Source: Gammaproteobacteria bacterium
Lineage (GTDB): Bacteria > Pseudomonadota > Gammaproteobacteria > Steroidobacterales > Woeseiaceae
Reading direction: 5' to 3'
Length of the DNA: 13,674 nt
NCBI GenBank assembly: GCA_030641695.1
Contig: DAOWGY010000032.1
Span: 1-13,674, forward strand
Made by a program: the position numbers and the translations under genes. Position 1 is the first letter of the stretch. The number at the start of each line of letters is the position of its first letter. This document shows positions 1-6,073 of this stretch, piece after piece. Under the pieces are notes generated by a model, which had not been told where the DNA came from, did no database searches, and saw only the letters and a program-made list of their open reading frames with translations.

Positions 1-57
1 GCTTCTTGAAGCGCGATCCGTTCTGGTGCATTCGCGTCTCGAGCGGCGCTCCAACGG
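1..57 (-). repeat. Palindromic repeat, copy 1 (truncated by the window edge), directly after hslV
   Basis: On the plus strand this reads as hairpin GCTTCTTGAAGC (1-12), GCGA (13-16), a variable loop, TCGC (32-35), a weak hairpin (36-47) and GCTCCAAC (48-55). The same modules occur in the same order at 4582-4645 inside the SDR gene. The missing outer arm GTTGGAGC would lie just outside the window. The repeat begins two bases after the hslV stop codon (60-58) and so sits in the expected hslV-hslU junction. Both copies have the same orientation relative to their host genes. Confidence 0.8.
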
Positions 58-588
58 TCAAAGCTCTTCGATAACTATATTCTGGTTCGTGTAGACACAA
101 ATATCGCCGGCAATACCGAGCGCTCGTTCGACGATCTCGTGAGCACCGAGGACCGTGTTCTGCAACAGGGCCATTGCCGCGGCCTGGGCGAACGGTCCGC
201 CGGAGCCGATCGCCATCAGGTCGTTTTCGGGCTCGATGACGTCGCCATTGCCGGAAATGATGAAAGAGGATTCCGCGTCCGCAACACAAAGCAATGCCTC
301 GAGTCGGCGCAGGCGGCGATCGGTGCGCCAGTCCTTTGCGAGCTCGATTGCGGCACGTGTCAGGTTGCCGTATTGCTCCAGCTTCGCCTCGAACAGCTCG
401 AACAGGGTAAAGGCGTCGGCGGTGCCCCCGGCAAAACCGGCGATGACCTTGCCGCCGGCCAATCGCCGCACCTTGCGAGCATTACCCTTCATGACGGTAT
501 CGCCCATACTGACCTGACCGTCACCGGCTATCGCCTCTTAGCAATCGCGACGCACCGAGACGATTGTTGTCCCACGAAATTGTTCCAT
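58..588 (-). pseudogene. hslV: HslV (ClpQ) peptidase subunit, interrupted by an in-frame stop
   Basis: HslV is the threonine peptidase subunit of the cytoplasmic HslUV (ClpYQ) ATP-dependent protease. Reading from ATG 588-586 (AGGA eight bases upstream), the frame gives MEQFRG, then TTIVSVRR, which is the HslV mature N-terminus with its nucleophilic Thr. It then hits TAA at 540-538 (codon 17) and continues in the same frame with IAGDGQVSMGDTVMKGN and the rest of a normal HslV, including FAGGTADAFTLFELFE, LAKDWRTDRRL, GNGDVIEPEND, IGSGG and AGDICVYTN, ending IEEL. Ignoring the stop, the total is 176 codons, the usual family length, so the change is a substitution and not an indel. The longest uninterrupted part, 507-58 from Met28, lacks the catalytic Thr and has no good ribosome site. 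It follows xerC by 52 bases, and hslU should lie just beyond the window. The stop could be a true mutation or a sequencing/assembly error. Confidence 0.85.
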
Positions 589-640
589 CAAACTATTCCT
601 GAGCGGGCGCCCGGCGGGGCGGGCGAGTTAATGCGCGTGG

Positions 641-1555
641 CTATGCCTTGTCTTTTGGCTTGATTCGGGCGCGCGGATGAGTTCTGTCGTATATCTGGGC
701 AAGGTGCTGGAAGTCAAGGTGAGTATAAACTTGCGTCGTGGAGATATTCGCGTGCCCCAGCAATTCCTGAACGCCGCGCAGATCATGGCTGGACTCGAGG
801 AGGTGCGTGGCGAAGGAGTGCCTGAACAGGTGAGGGTAGACCTTGGTATCGATGCCCTGGCACCGAGCCCAGTGATCCACGCGTGCCTGCACACTGCGGC
901 GGCTCAGGCGGGTGCCACGGTTGCTGACGAACAATGCGCGTTCGCCGGTATGCGCCAGTTCGGTGCGCGAAATCTGCCAGCGAGCAAGGGCCTGCAGCGC
1001 CTTCGAGCCGACCGGCACGATACGGTCCTTATTGCCCTTGCCGGTAACGTGAACCGTGGCGTCCTGCGCGTCGATATCGCCGAGGTTCAGGTTCGTGAGT
1101 TCGGCGAGCCGCAGGCCCGACGAATACAACAGCTCGAGAATCGCACGATCGCGATCGACGAGCGGGCCCTTGCCGGGTATTTCGAGCAGTCGAGCCATGC
1201 GATCGGCATCGAGATTCCCGGGCAGTCGTTTCGGGGCCTTTGGCGCCGATACGGACTGTACGGGATTGAGTTTGACGTGCTTCTCCCGCAGCAGGTAGCG
1301 AAAAAACGTCCTTGCTGCAGACAGTCGCCGCTGGATGCTGCGCGAGGAGAGTCCGCGCCGAAAGCTGGTCGCGGACCAGGCGCGCATGTGTTCGCTGTCG
1401 AGACCAGTCCAGCCGTCTATGCCGGTCTCGTCACAGAACGATTGCAACGCATCCAGATCACGGCGGTAATGTTTGCAGGTCTCTGCTGACAGCCGGCGCT
1501 CGAATTCGAGGTGACGGATGAAGCGGTCAATCCAGTCGGCTTCAGCGGCGTCCAC
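641..1555 (-). CDS. xerC: Site-specific tyrosine recombinase XerC
   Basis: XerC acts with XerD at dif to resolve chromosome dimers. The 304-residue product has an N-terminal SAM-like core-binding domain (about 8-95) and a C-terminal catalytic domain (about 110-295). All tyrosine recombinase catalytic residues are present: Arg149 (SSGLRLAEL), Lys173 (TGKGNKDR), His242 and Arg245 (HLFRHSFATH), His268 (LLGHANIS) and nucleophile Tyr277 (TTQVYTHL). The spacing matches E. coli XerC within two residues. XerC, not XerD, is indicated by length and by the dapF-DUF484-xerC-hslV order. The start is GTG at 1555-1553, the first possible start after the in-frame DUF484 stop 21 bases upstream. No strong ribosome site is visible, so translation may depend on coupling to the upstream gene. 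Confidence 0.95.
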   Translation of the reverse strand: MDAAEADWIDRFIRHLEFERRLSAETCKHYRRDLDALQSFCDETGIDGWTGLDSEHMRAWSATSFRRGLSSRSIQRRLSAARTFFRYLLREKHVKLNPVQSVSAPKAPKRLPGNLDADRMARLLEIPGKGPLVDRDRAILELLYSSGLRLAELTNLNLGDIDAQDATVHVTGKGNKDRIVPVGSKALQALARWQISRTELAHTGERALFVSNRGTRLSRRSVQARVDHWARCQGIDTKVYPHLFRHSFATHLLESSHDLRGVQELLGHANISTTQVYTHLDFQHLAQIYDRTHPRARIKPKDKA

Positions 1556-1576
1556 GGAACTAGTGGTCCAACAACG

Positions 1577-2281
1577 TCAGTAGCGTTTCAATGCCCCGGT
1601 CACGAGTTCGCCCAGGCGGGCGAGAAAGTCGATGCTCATACCGGGATGAAAGCGATCCGCGTCGACGCTGCCGATCGCGATAAAACCGATGTCGGCCTTA
1701 TGCCCGAGCGGCACGAGCGCGGCCGAGCCGATGTCTTCGGCGTCGTCCTTGAAAAGAAAATTACGTTGCGAGTCTCGCACCTGCCCGCAGCGCGGGCCAC
1801 TACCGTTGAGGAATGTCGCGAACGGGGCCAGCGCTTCGTCCTCTCGTGGAGTGGCGCGAAAAAAGCGACCGCTGTCGACGTCGTCGAAATTGTCGGGATC
1901 GCCGAATAGCACGAGCACGGCATGGTCGGCGCCGAAACCGGAGCGCATGGCCACTTCGATCATGCCAATGGTTGTGTTGAGGTCACGGGCTGACATCAAT
2001 TGCATGGCGAGCTCGTGAATTTTTGCCGCGAGCACGTCGTTTTCGCGCGCGACCTGGATCAATTCCTTGAGTTGTCGCTCGAGCTTGAACTCCTTCTGCC
2101 GCAGCATGGAAACCTGGCGCTCGACCAGCGAAATCGTGCCTCCGGCCTCATGCGGCAGGCGCAGCGAGCTCAGTAGCCTGGCATTGCGCTCGAAAAAATC
2201 GGGATGGGCCGCGAGGTAGTCGCAAATCGTCGTCTCGGAGACTTCCTCCTCAACGTATTCCGGCTCGGGTTGTGTGCTCAT
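1577..2281 (-). CDS. DUF484 family protein (GAF-like)
   Basis: This 234-residue protein matches the DUF484 family that lies between dapF and xerC in many gammaproteobacteria. Visible parts are an N-terminal segment with the family signature DYLAAHPDFFERN (about 22-34), an SLVERQVSMLRQKEFKLERQ coiled-coil stretch (about 51-90), and a C-terminal GAF-like domain from about 95 to the end. The GAF-like part includes AALVPLGHKADIGFIAIGS and RFHPGMSIDFLARLGELV, both typical of the family. Its molecular role is not established. It has no signal peptide or membrane segment and should be cytoplasmic. Its ATG overlaps the dapF stop as ATGA (2281-2278), which implies translational coupling. The next gene, xerC, follows after 21 bases in the same frame. 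Confidence 0.92.
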   Translation of the reverse strand: MSTQPEPEYVEEEVSETTICDYLAAHPDFFERNARLLSSLRLPHEAGGTISLVERQVSMLRQKEFKLERQLKELIQVARENDVLAAKIHELAMQLMSARDLNTTIGMIEVAMRSGFGADHAVLVLFGDPDNFDDVDSGRFFRATPREDEALAPFATFLNGSGPRCGQVRDSQRNFLFKDDAEDIGSAALVPLGHKADIGFIAIGSVDADRFHPGMSIDFLARLGELVTGALKRY

Positions 2282-3108
2282 AAGTCGATCGTTCCCTCAC
2301 TTGTCAGTTCGGCATTTCCACTCAGCCAAACCACTTCGGCGCCTCCGCGCCAGCTTACCACGAGTTGCCCGCCGGGCAGACTCACCGTGACTTCATCGTC
2401 GAGGTGACCGAGTCGCTGGCCCGCAACGACGGCCGCGCAGGCACCCGTGCCGCACGCCAACGTTTCGCCGACGCCACGTTCGTGCACACGCAGGTCGATT
2501 TGACGCCGGCCGCGAATGGCCATGAAACCGACATTCGTACAGGCCGGAAAGCGGTCGTGGCGCTCGATGACAGGCCCGAGTCCCGCGACGTCCGCGGTCG
2601 AGACGTCGGCGACCTGCAGTACGCAATGCGGATTGCCCATCGACAGTACCGAGACGTCATATTCGGTGTCTCCGACGGCGAGAAAATAACAATCGGACTT
2701 CGTGTCGGCGACGAACGGAACCTTCCCGGGCTCGAACTCGGGCGGCCCCATGCTAGCCGTGACGCGATCGTCAGCATGCACGCGTGCCGCGATGATGCCG
2801 GCCGGACTTTGCAGGTGAAAATCACGTTGCGTCGCATCTTCCCTGGCGAGCATCCACGCCACACATCGAACGCCATTACCGCATTGTTCGACCTCGGATC
2901 CGTCCGCATTGAACACGCGATAGCTTGCGTCCATTGCCGGATCGGCAGGCGCCATCACCCACATCAATTGATCGAAACCGGGCCCTGTCGATGCGTCCCC
3001 GAGTCGCCGCAACTGTGCGGCCGATGGTGGTGTGACATCGAGTTTACGACGGTCTGCAATCAGGATTTGATTGCCGGCACCAAGCATTTTCAAATAGTCG
3101 ATACGCAC
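2278..3108 (-). CDS. dapF: Diaminopimelate epimerase
   Basis: DapF converts LL-diaminopimelate to the meso form, used for lysine and as a peptidoglycan cross-linking residue. The two catalytic cysteines sit in their family motifs: NADGSEVEQCGNGVRC (N-terminal half) and GETLACGTGACA (C-terminal half). GNPHCV and the N-terminal KMLGAGNQ (family form KMHGLGND) are also present. The frame is open to 3177, but homology begins at RIDYLKMLGAGN, so I place the start at GTG 3108-3106. That gives 276 residues against 274 in E. coli; the ribosome site there (AGAGAA) is weak. It is the first gene of the dapF-DUF484-xerC-hslV cluster and is divergent from parA. A Gln replaces the usual Asp after the first conserved Asn, a variant seen in other DapF groups. 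Confidence 0.94.
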   Translation of the reverse strand: MRIDYLKMLGAGNQILIADRRKLDVTPPSAAQLRRLGDASTGPGFDQLMWVMAPADPAMDASYRVFNADGSEVEQCGNGVRCVAWMLAREDATQRDFHLQSPAGIIAARVHADDRVTASMGPPEFEPGKVPFVADTKSDCYFLAVGDTEYDVSVLSMGNPHCVLQVADVSTADVAGLGPVIERHDRFPACTNVGFMAIRGRRQIDLRVHERGVGETLACGTGACAAVVAGQRLGHLDDEVTVSLPGGQLVVSWRGGAEVVWLSGNAELTSEGTIDL

Positions 3109-3145
3109 GTTTTCTCTGATGGACTTTTCATGCCTCTGCCTGTAG

Positions 3146-3177
3146 TTTACATAACCCCTCGATAAGCCTGATAACAA
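3146..3177. promoter_or_regulatory. Overlapping divergent promoter candidates for parA (+) and dapF (-)
   Basis: On the plus strand, TTTACA (3146-3151) and GATAAC (3170-3175) are separated by 18 bases and would start a parA leader of about 25 bases. On the minus strand, TTGTTA (3177-3172) and TATGTA (3153-3148) are also 18 bases apart and point to dapF. The -35 of each overlaps the -10 of the other, so the two would compete for polymerase. The elements were found by eye and the minus-strand -10 is weak. Confidence 0.45.
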
Positions 3178-3207
3178 CAGTCATTCAAATTGCCCCTGGG
3201 GAGGATC

Positions 3208-3846
3208 ATGCGGCACATAATGGTTTTGAATGCGAAGGGCGGCTGTGGAAAAAGCACCCTCGCAACGAATATTGCATCTTACTTTGCCAACGAAGGCGCT
3301 GTTGTCGCACTTGCTGACTACGACCCGCAGAGATCAAGCCTCGACTGGCTCGCGCGCCGTCCTGATAATCGCCCGGAGATCGCAGCCGTCGCCGCCTTCG
3401 AAGACGGCTTCCGGCACGCACCACGCAATGCCGATATCATGGTCGTCGACGCACCTGCACGATCTCATGGCAAGGAGCTCGTAGACCTGGTCAAGCACGC
3501 TGAAACCATCATTGTCCCGGTGTTGCCGTCGACGATCGACATGCAGGCGACCACGACGTTCGTCGAGGAGCTAAAGAGCGTCGGCAAGATTCGGCACAAA
3601 CAAGCGAAGATCGCGATCGTGGCCAACCGCGTGCGCGACAACACGCTGATCTGGGGCGATCTCGACGAGTACCTGACGAAAATCCGTGTTCCCTATGTCG
3701 CCGCACTGCGTGAAGCACAGAATTACGTGCGCGCCTACACGCGCGGGCTCGGAATATTCGAGTTGCCTGAGTATATTGCGTGGCCCGACTGGGATGAGTG
3801 GGAGCCGCTGACGGCATGGCTGCGAAGCGTACGTAGTCAGCCGTAG
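3208..3846 (+). CDS. Orphan ParA/MinD-family P-loop ATPase
   Basis: The product (212 residues from ATG 3208) is a single-domain ParA-type ATPase. It has a deviant Walker A motif KGGCGKST (residues 10-17, signature Lys10 and Lys15), switch I DYDPQ (37-41) followed by SLDWL, and the switch II region MVVDAPA (78-84). The C-terminal part NRVRDNT and REAQNYVRAYTRGLGIFE matches a conserved gammaproteobacterial ParA group. There is no N-terminal DNA-binding domain, and no parB or parS-like gene is nearby, so the cargo is unknown; chromosome or plasmid partition should not be assumed. The start at 3208 has GGGGAGG just upstream (spacing 3 to 6). A TTG at 3190 would add six residues of no homology. 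It is the only plus-strand gene, with its own promoter candidate, and converges on the SDR gene. Confidence 0.88.
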   Translation: MRHIMVLNAKGGCGKSTLATNIASYFANEGAVVALADYDPQRSSLDWLARRPDNRPEIAAVAAFEDGFRHAPRNADIMVVDAPARSHGKELVDLVKHAETIIVPVLPSTIDMQATTTFVEELKSVGKIRHKQAKIAIVANRVRDNTLIWGDLDEYLTKIRVPYVAALREAQNYVRAYTRGLGIFELPEYIAWPDWDEWEPLTAWLRSVRSQP

Positions 3847-3863
3847 GCACATCGCTGCAGCGA

Positions 3864-3937
3864 GCAGTGGCGATACCTTTTTCTCGTCATGGCTCGCTGC
3901 GCTGCGCTTTACTTCCTCGAAAAAGTATCCTCACTGC
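3864..3937. repeat. 74-bp imperfect inverted repeat between convergent parA and SDR genes
   Basis: The left arm (3864-3883, GCAGTGGCGATACCTTTTTC) pairs with the right arm (3919-3937, GAAAAAGTATCCTCACTGC) with two mismatches and one extra base. The loop is 35 bases. It fills most of the gap after parA (stop 3846) and extends into the SDR gene, so the right arm encodes the last SDR residues (about Gly313 to Ser319). A second perfect pair, GCAGCGAGC (3857-3865) and GCTCGCTGC (3892-3900), crosses it, so two alternative folds are possible. It could be a two-way transcription terminator, although no clean T-run follows either arm, or a second type of palindromic repeat. Confidence 0.65.
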
Positions 3938-4874
3938 CCGCCTGGCTCGGCGAATCGAAAACCAAGCTCGCTGCTATGCCGTCAGCGGGGTTGGTGTATT
4001 TCGGGTGGACGCCGAGGGTTGAGCGCATTTTCGTGATATCGACGATGCGGGATTCCCGGAGGAAGGAGAGTCTCATCGGTGAGAAGGTCCTTTCTGCTTC
4101 TTCGCGGCTGACTGTGGGCGGTGGTGGCAGGGCGGCCTGACGGGCCACTTCATTCGTGAACCAGGTGGTGGAGCGCGTATCGCCGTCGCCTACGTTATAG
4201 ACCCCGCCCGGCACGTCGGGCGACAACGCCGCGATACAACAAGTGACGAGATCATCGACGTGAATGCGGTTGCCCGGGTTTGCATCTTCCTCGTCAAGTA
4301 CGGGCGTCCCGGCGCGTATGCGATCGAGGCCAAGGCGGCCTGGCCCGTAGATTCCTGGCACGCGCAGAATAATCGGTGTCGTACCGCGTTCGCGGCTCCA
4401 GTCTTGCAATAGCGTCTCGGCTGCAAGGCGGAGTTGCGCCTGTACCGACTCCGGATGCGGTTCGCTGGTTTCGTCGACAAGCGCAGCATCGCGATTACCG
4501 TAGACACCCGTTGTGCTCAGGTAGACGAAGCGTTGCGGCACGTCGGCGCACCGAGCAAGAAGTGAAGCCAAACGAGCGTCAGTTGGAGCGCTTCTTGAAG
4601 CGCGATCCGGCTCAGTCGCAGTCGCGGTTCGAGAACCGCTCCAACGGTTGGTAGCGAGTCCTGTTGGAGCGCTTCTGGAAGCGCGATCGGCACTCGGCGG
4701 TACCGTAAATATGATGCTGTATCTGCCCGGCAGATCGATAGTTGCTGCGTCGGAGTCGAGATCCAAGTGCTCGCGACCTTCGAGTGAACGGCCAAGCGCA
4801 ATGGCCGAGGCCGCCGGCAGGCGCTCGAGCACACGGCTTCCCGTGTAACCCGGGCCGATGACCAGCGTGATCAT
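3909..4874 (-). CDS. Atypical SDR (NAD(P)-dependent epimerase-like, YeeZ-type) with in-frame repeat insertion
   Basis: The product is 321 residues from ATG 4874, which overlaps the hemY stop as ATGA. It has an N-terminal Rossmann motif GPGYTG (7-12), strand IIFTVPPS (54-61), VYLSTTGVYG (117-126) with the family Ser/Tyr, then RVPGIYGPGR (171-180), RIHVDDLV (203-210) and GGVYNVGDG (223-231). These mark an extended or atypical SDR of the YeeZ kind. The usual YxxxK is not obvious, and substrate and reaction are unknown. Residues 63-98 are foreign to the fold. They carry two copies of DRASRSAPT encoded by a palindromic repeat, between PPSA and DARLASLL, which would otherwise read as one continuous loop. 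The last residues (after about 304) are encoded partly by another inverted repeat. Whether the enzyme still works is not known. The reading frame upstream of 4874 is only hemY read in another frame. Confidence 0.85.
   Translation of the reverse strand: MITLVIGPGYTGSRVLERLPAASAIALGRSLEGREHLDLDSDAATIDLPGRYSIIFTVPPSADRASRSAPTGLATNRWSGSRTATATEPDRASRSAPTDARLASLLARCADVPQRFVYLSTTGVYGNRDAALVDETSEPHPESVQAQLRLAAETLLQDWSRERGTTPIILRVPGIYGPGRLGLDRIRAGTPVLDEEDANPGNRIHVDDLVTCCIAALSPDVPGGVYNVGDGDTRSTTWFTNEVARQAALPPPPTVSREEAERTFSPMRLSFLRESRIVDITKMRSTLGVHPKYTNPADGIAASLVFDSPSQAGSEDTFSRK
4582..4645 (-). repeat. Palindromic repeat, complete copy, inside the SDR gene
   Basis: This 64-bp element has outer arms GTTGGAGC (4582-4589) and GCTCCAAC (4638-4645) that are exact reverse complements. 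Inside are hairpin GCTTCTTGAAGC (4590-4601), GCGA (4602-4605) pairing with TCGC (4622-4625) around a variable loop, and hairpin GGTTCGAGAACC (4626-4637). The whole can fold as a multi-arm junction. The copy at 1-57 shares the module order and most of the left half, but differs in the loop. Read in the SDR direction it has no stop codon and encodes mostly Ser, Arg, Ala and Thr. Confidence 0.85.
4663..4690 (-). repeat. Palindromic repeat, truncated copy, inside the SDR gene
   Basis: GTTGGAGC (4663-4670), hairpin GCTTCTGGAAGC (4671-4682) and GCGATCGG (4683-4690) match the left half of the complete copy. The one change in the hairpin falls in its loop, so the stem is kept. It is 17 bases away from the complete copy and in the same orientation. 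Together the two copies account for the 108-bp in-frame insertion at about 4581-4688, and each encodes one DRASRSAPT. Confidence 0.8.
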
Positions 4875-6073
4875 CCCCGGCCCGTAGTGAGGTGCGGAAT
4901 CGCCGTCCTGGGGCTTTCGGCAACGAGACCGAGGCCTTCGCGAAACGCATCGGCTGCTGCTTCGCCTTCGCCGAGCTGGTTCAGCAAACGGCCGTATTCC
5001 TGGTAGGCCTCGGGCGTCGGTCGCAAGGTAATGACACTTTCGAGATAGCTGCGTGCTTTGCCCCACAACTCGTTGCGCAGGCAAAGTCGTGCGGCCGTTA
5101 GCAGAAGGTCCGGGTCCTCGCCGCGAGCCGCGAGCCAGCCCTCGGCGCGTTTGAGTTGCTTCGACGCATCGGGTCCTTCCACGAGACCGAACAGTCGCAC
5201 GAGCGGTCCGCGCCACTCGACCTTCAACGCGGCAACGAGATCCTTCTCGGCCTTGTCGTGCAAACCACCCCGTATCAGTCCTGTGAAATAGGCGTCCAGC
5301 AAGTCCAGGTTCGAGCGCAGATTTTTCGGTACGTTTTTCCAGGCGTCGACAACGGCATCACCATCGAGCGCACGCTCGAGATTCTCGCGGTGCACGCGAA
5401 CGGTCCATTTGTCGATTGTCTCTGCCGTAACGCGGCCGTGTTTCTGCAGGCGCGGCAGCAACTTGGCCAGTTGATCCCAATCTTCGAGCCTGTAATAGAG
5501 TCTGCCGAGCAGCGCGAGCGCGTAGCTGTGATCGCGTGAGTCCTCGTCGATTCTGCGCAGGGTGGCGAGCGCCTGCTCGTACTGGCCGCGATCGAGTTGC
5601 AGTTCCGCCTGGGTCAGCAGAACGGCGTTTGCCGCCTCGGGCGTATGTTCGTAGGCAAGTCTCAGCCACTCGTCGCGGCGCTGATCGCTGCCCTGCAGGT
5701 GTGCCGCACGTGCTGCCTGCAGGTAGTTGAAAAGCGGTGCGTCACTGGTGCTTGCTGCCCGTGCCAGCAGTTTCTCGCCACGGGCGAAATTGCCTTCGGC
5801 GACCTCGATCATGCCGCGCATCAGCTTCTGACCGGCGCGACCGGCCCGGTATCTTCCCGCAGCCTCACCGATCAGGCGCGGCGCGATGATGAGTTTCCTG
5901 ATCGCCCATATCGTGGCGATCAGGATGATCGTGGCGCCCAGCAGTACGGGTACGGACATCTCGACCAGGTAACCGCGGAAATTGATCGCGACATAGCCCG
6001 GGTCCTCGAGCATGAAATGCCCCGCGAACGCAAACAGCAGAGTAGCGATGACGACGATGATGCTGAATTTCAT
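4871..6073 (-). CDS. hemY: HemY, membrane-anchored TPR protein of the heme cluster
   Basis: This is the proteobacterial HemY (HemY_N plus TPR), not the Bacillus protoporphyrinogen oxidase of the same name. It has 400 residues, against about 398 in E. coli. Two hydrophobic segments lie at about 4-22 and 41-60, followed by a basic stretch and the family motif GRYRAGRAGQKLMRGMIEVAEGN region (about 73-95). The rest is helical with TPR-like repeats, clear around 148-190 (NAVLLTQAELQLDRGQYEQA) and near the C-terminus (YLESVITLRPTPEAYQEYGR). It is expected in the inner membrane with the TPR part in the cytoplasm or periplasm; its biochemical role in tetrapyrrole synthesis is not established. The start ATG overlaps the hemX stop (ATGA, 6073-6070) and its own stop overlaps the SDR start. 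Confidence 0.93.
   Translation of the reverse strand: MKFSIIVVIATLLFAFAGHFMLEDPGYVAINFRGYLVEMSVPVLLGATIILIATIWAIRKLIIAPRLIGEAAGRYRAGRAGQKLMRGMIEVAEGNFARGEKLLARAASTSDAPLFNYLQAARAAHLQGSDQRRDEWLRLAYEHTPEAANAVLLTQAELQLDRGQYEQALATLRRIDEDSRDHSYALALLGRLYYRLEDWDQLAKLLPRLQKHGRVTAETIDKWTVRVHRENLERALDGDAVVDAWKNVPKNLRSNLDLLDAYFTGLIRGGLHDKAEKDLVAALKVEWRGPLVRLFGLVEGPDASKQLKRAEGWLAARGEDPDLLLTAARLCLRNELWGKARSYLESVITLRPTPEAYQEYGRLLNQLGEGEAAADAFREGLGLVAESPRTAIPHLTTGRG

Noticed and set aside
677..1489. Long plus-strand open frame over xerC
   Set aside because: It is the antisense of a gene with all catalytic residues of its family. The translated product shows no recognisable domain, and long antisense frames are common at this GC content.
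2365..3165. Long plus-strand open frame over dapF
   Set aside because: It is antisense to dapF, with Arg/His-rich low-quality protein and no family motif.
1..4690. CRISPR-like array or tRNA-like gene from the GTTGGAGC repeats
   Set aside because: Copies are kilobases apart or lie within a gene, with no regular spacers and no cas genes. The multi-arm fold lacks the tRNA anticodon stem, acceptor CCA end and D/T loop bases.
4875..5216. N-terminal extension of the SDR frame
   Set aside because: It lies fully inside hemY in another frame, is Arg/Ser-rich, and ends before the Rossmann start at ATG 4874.
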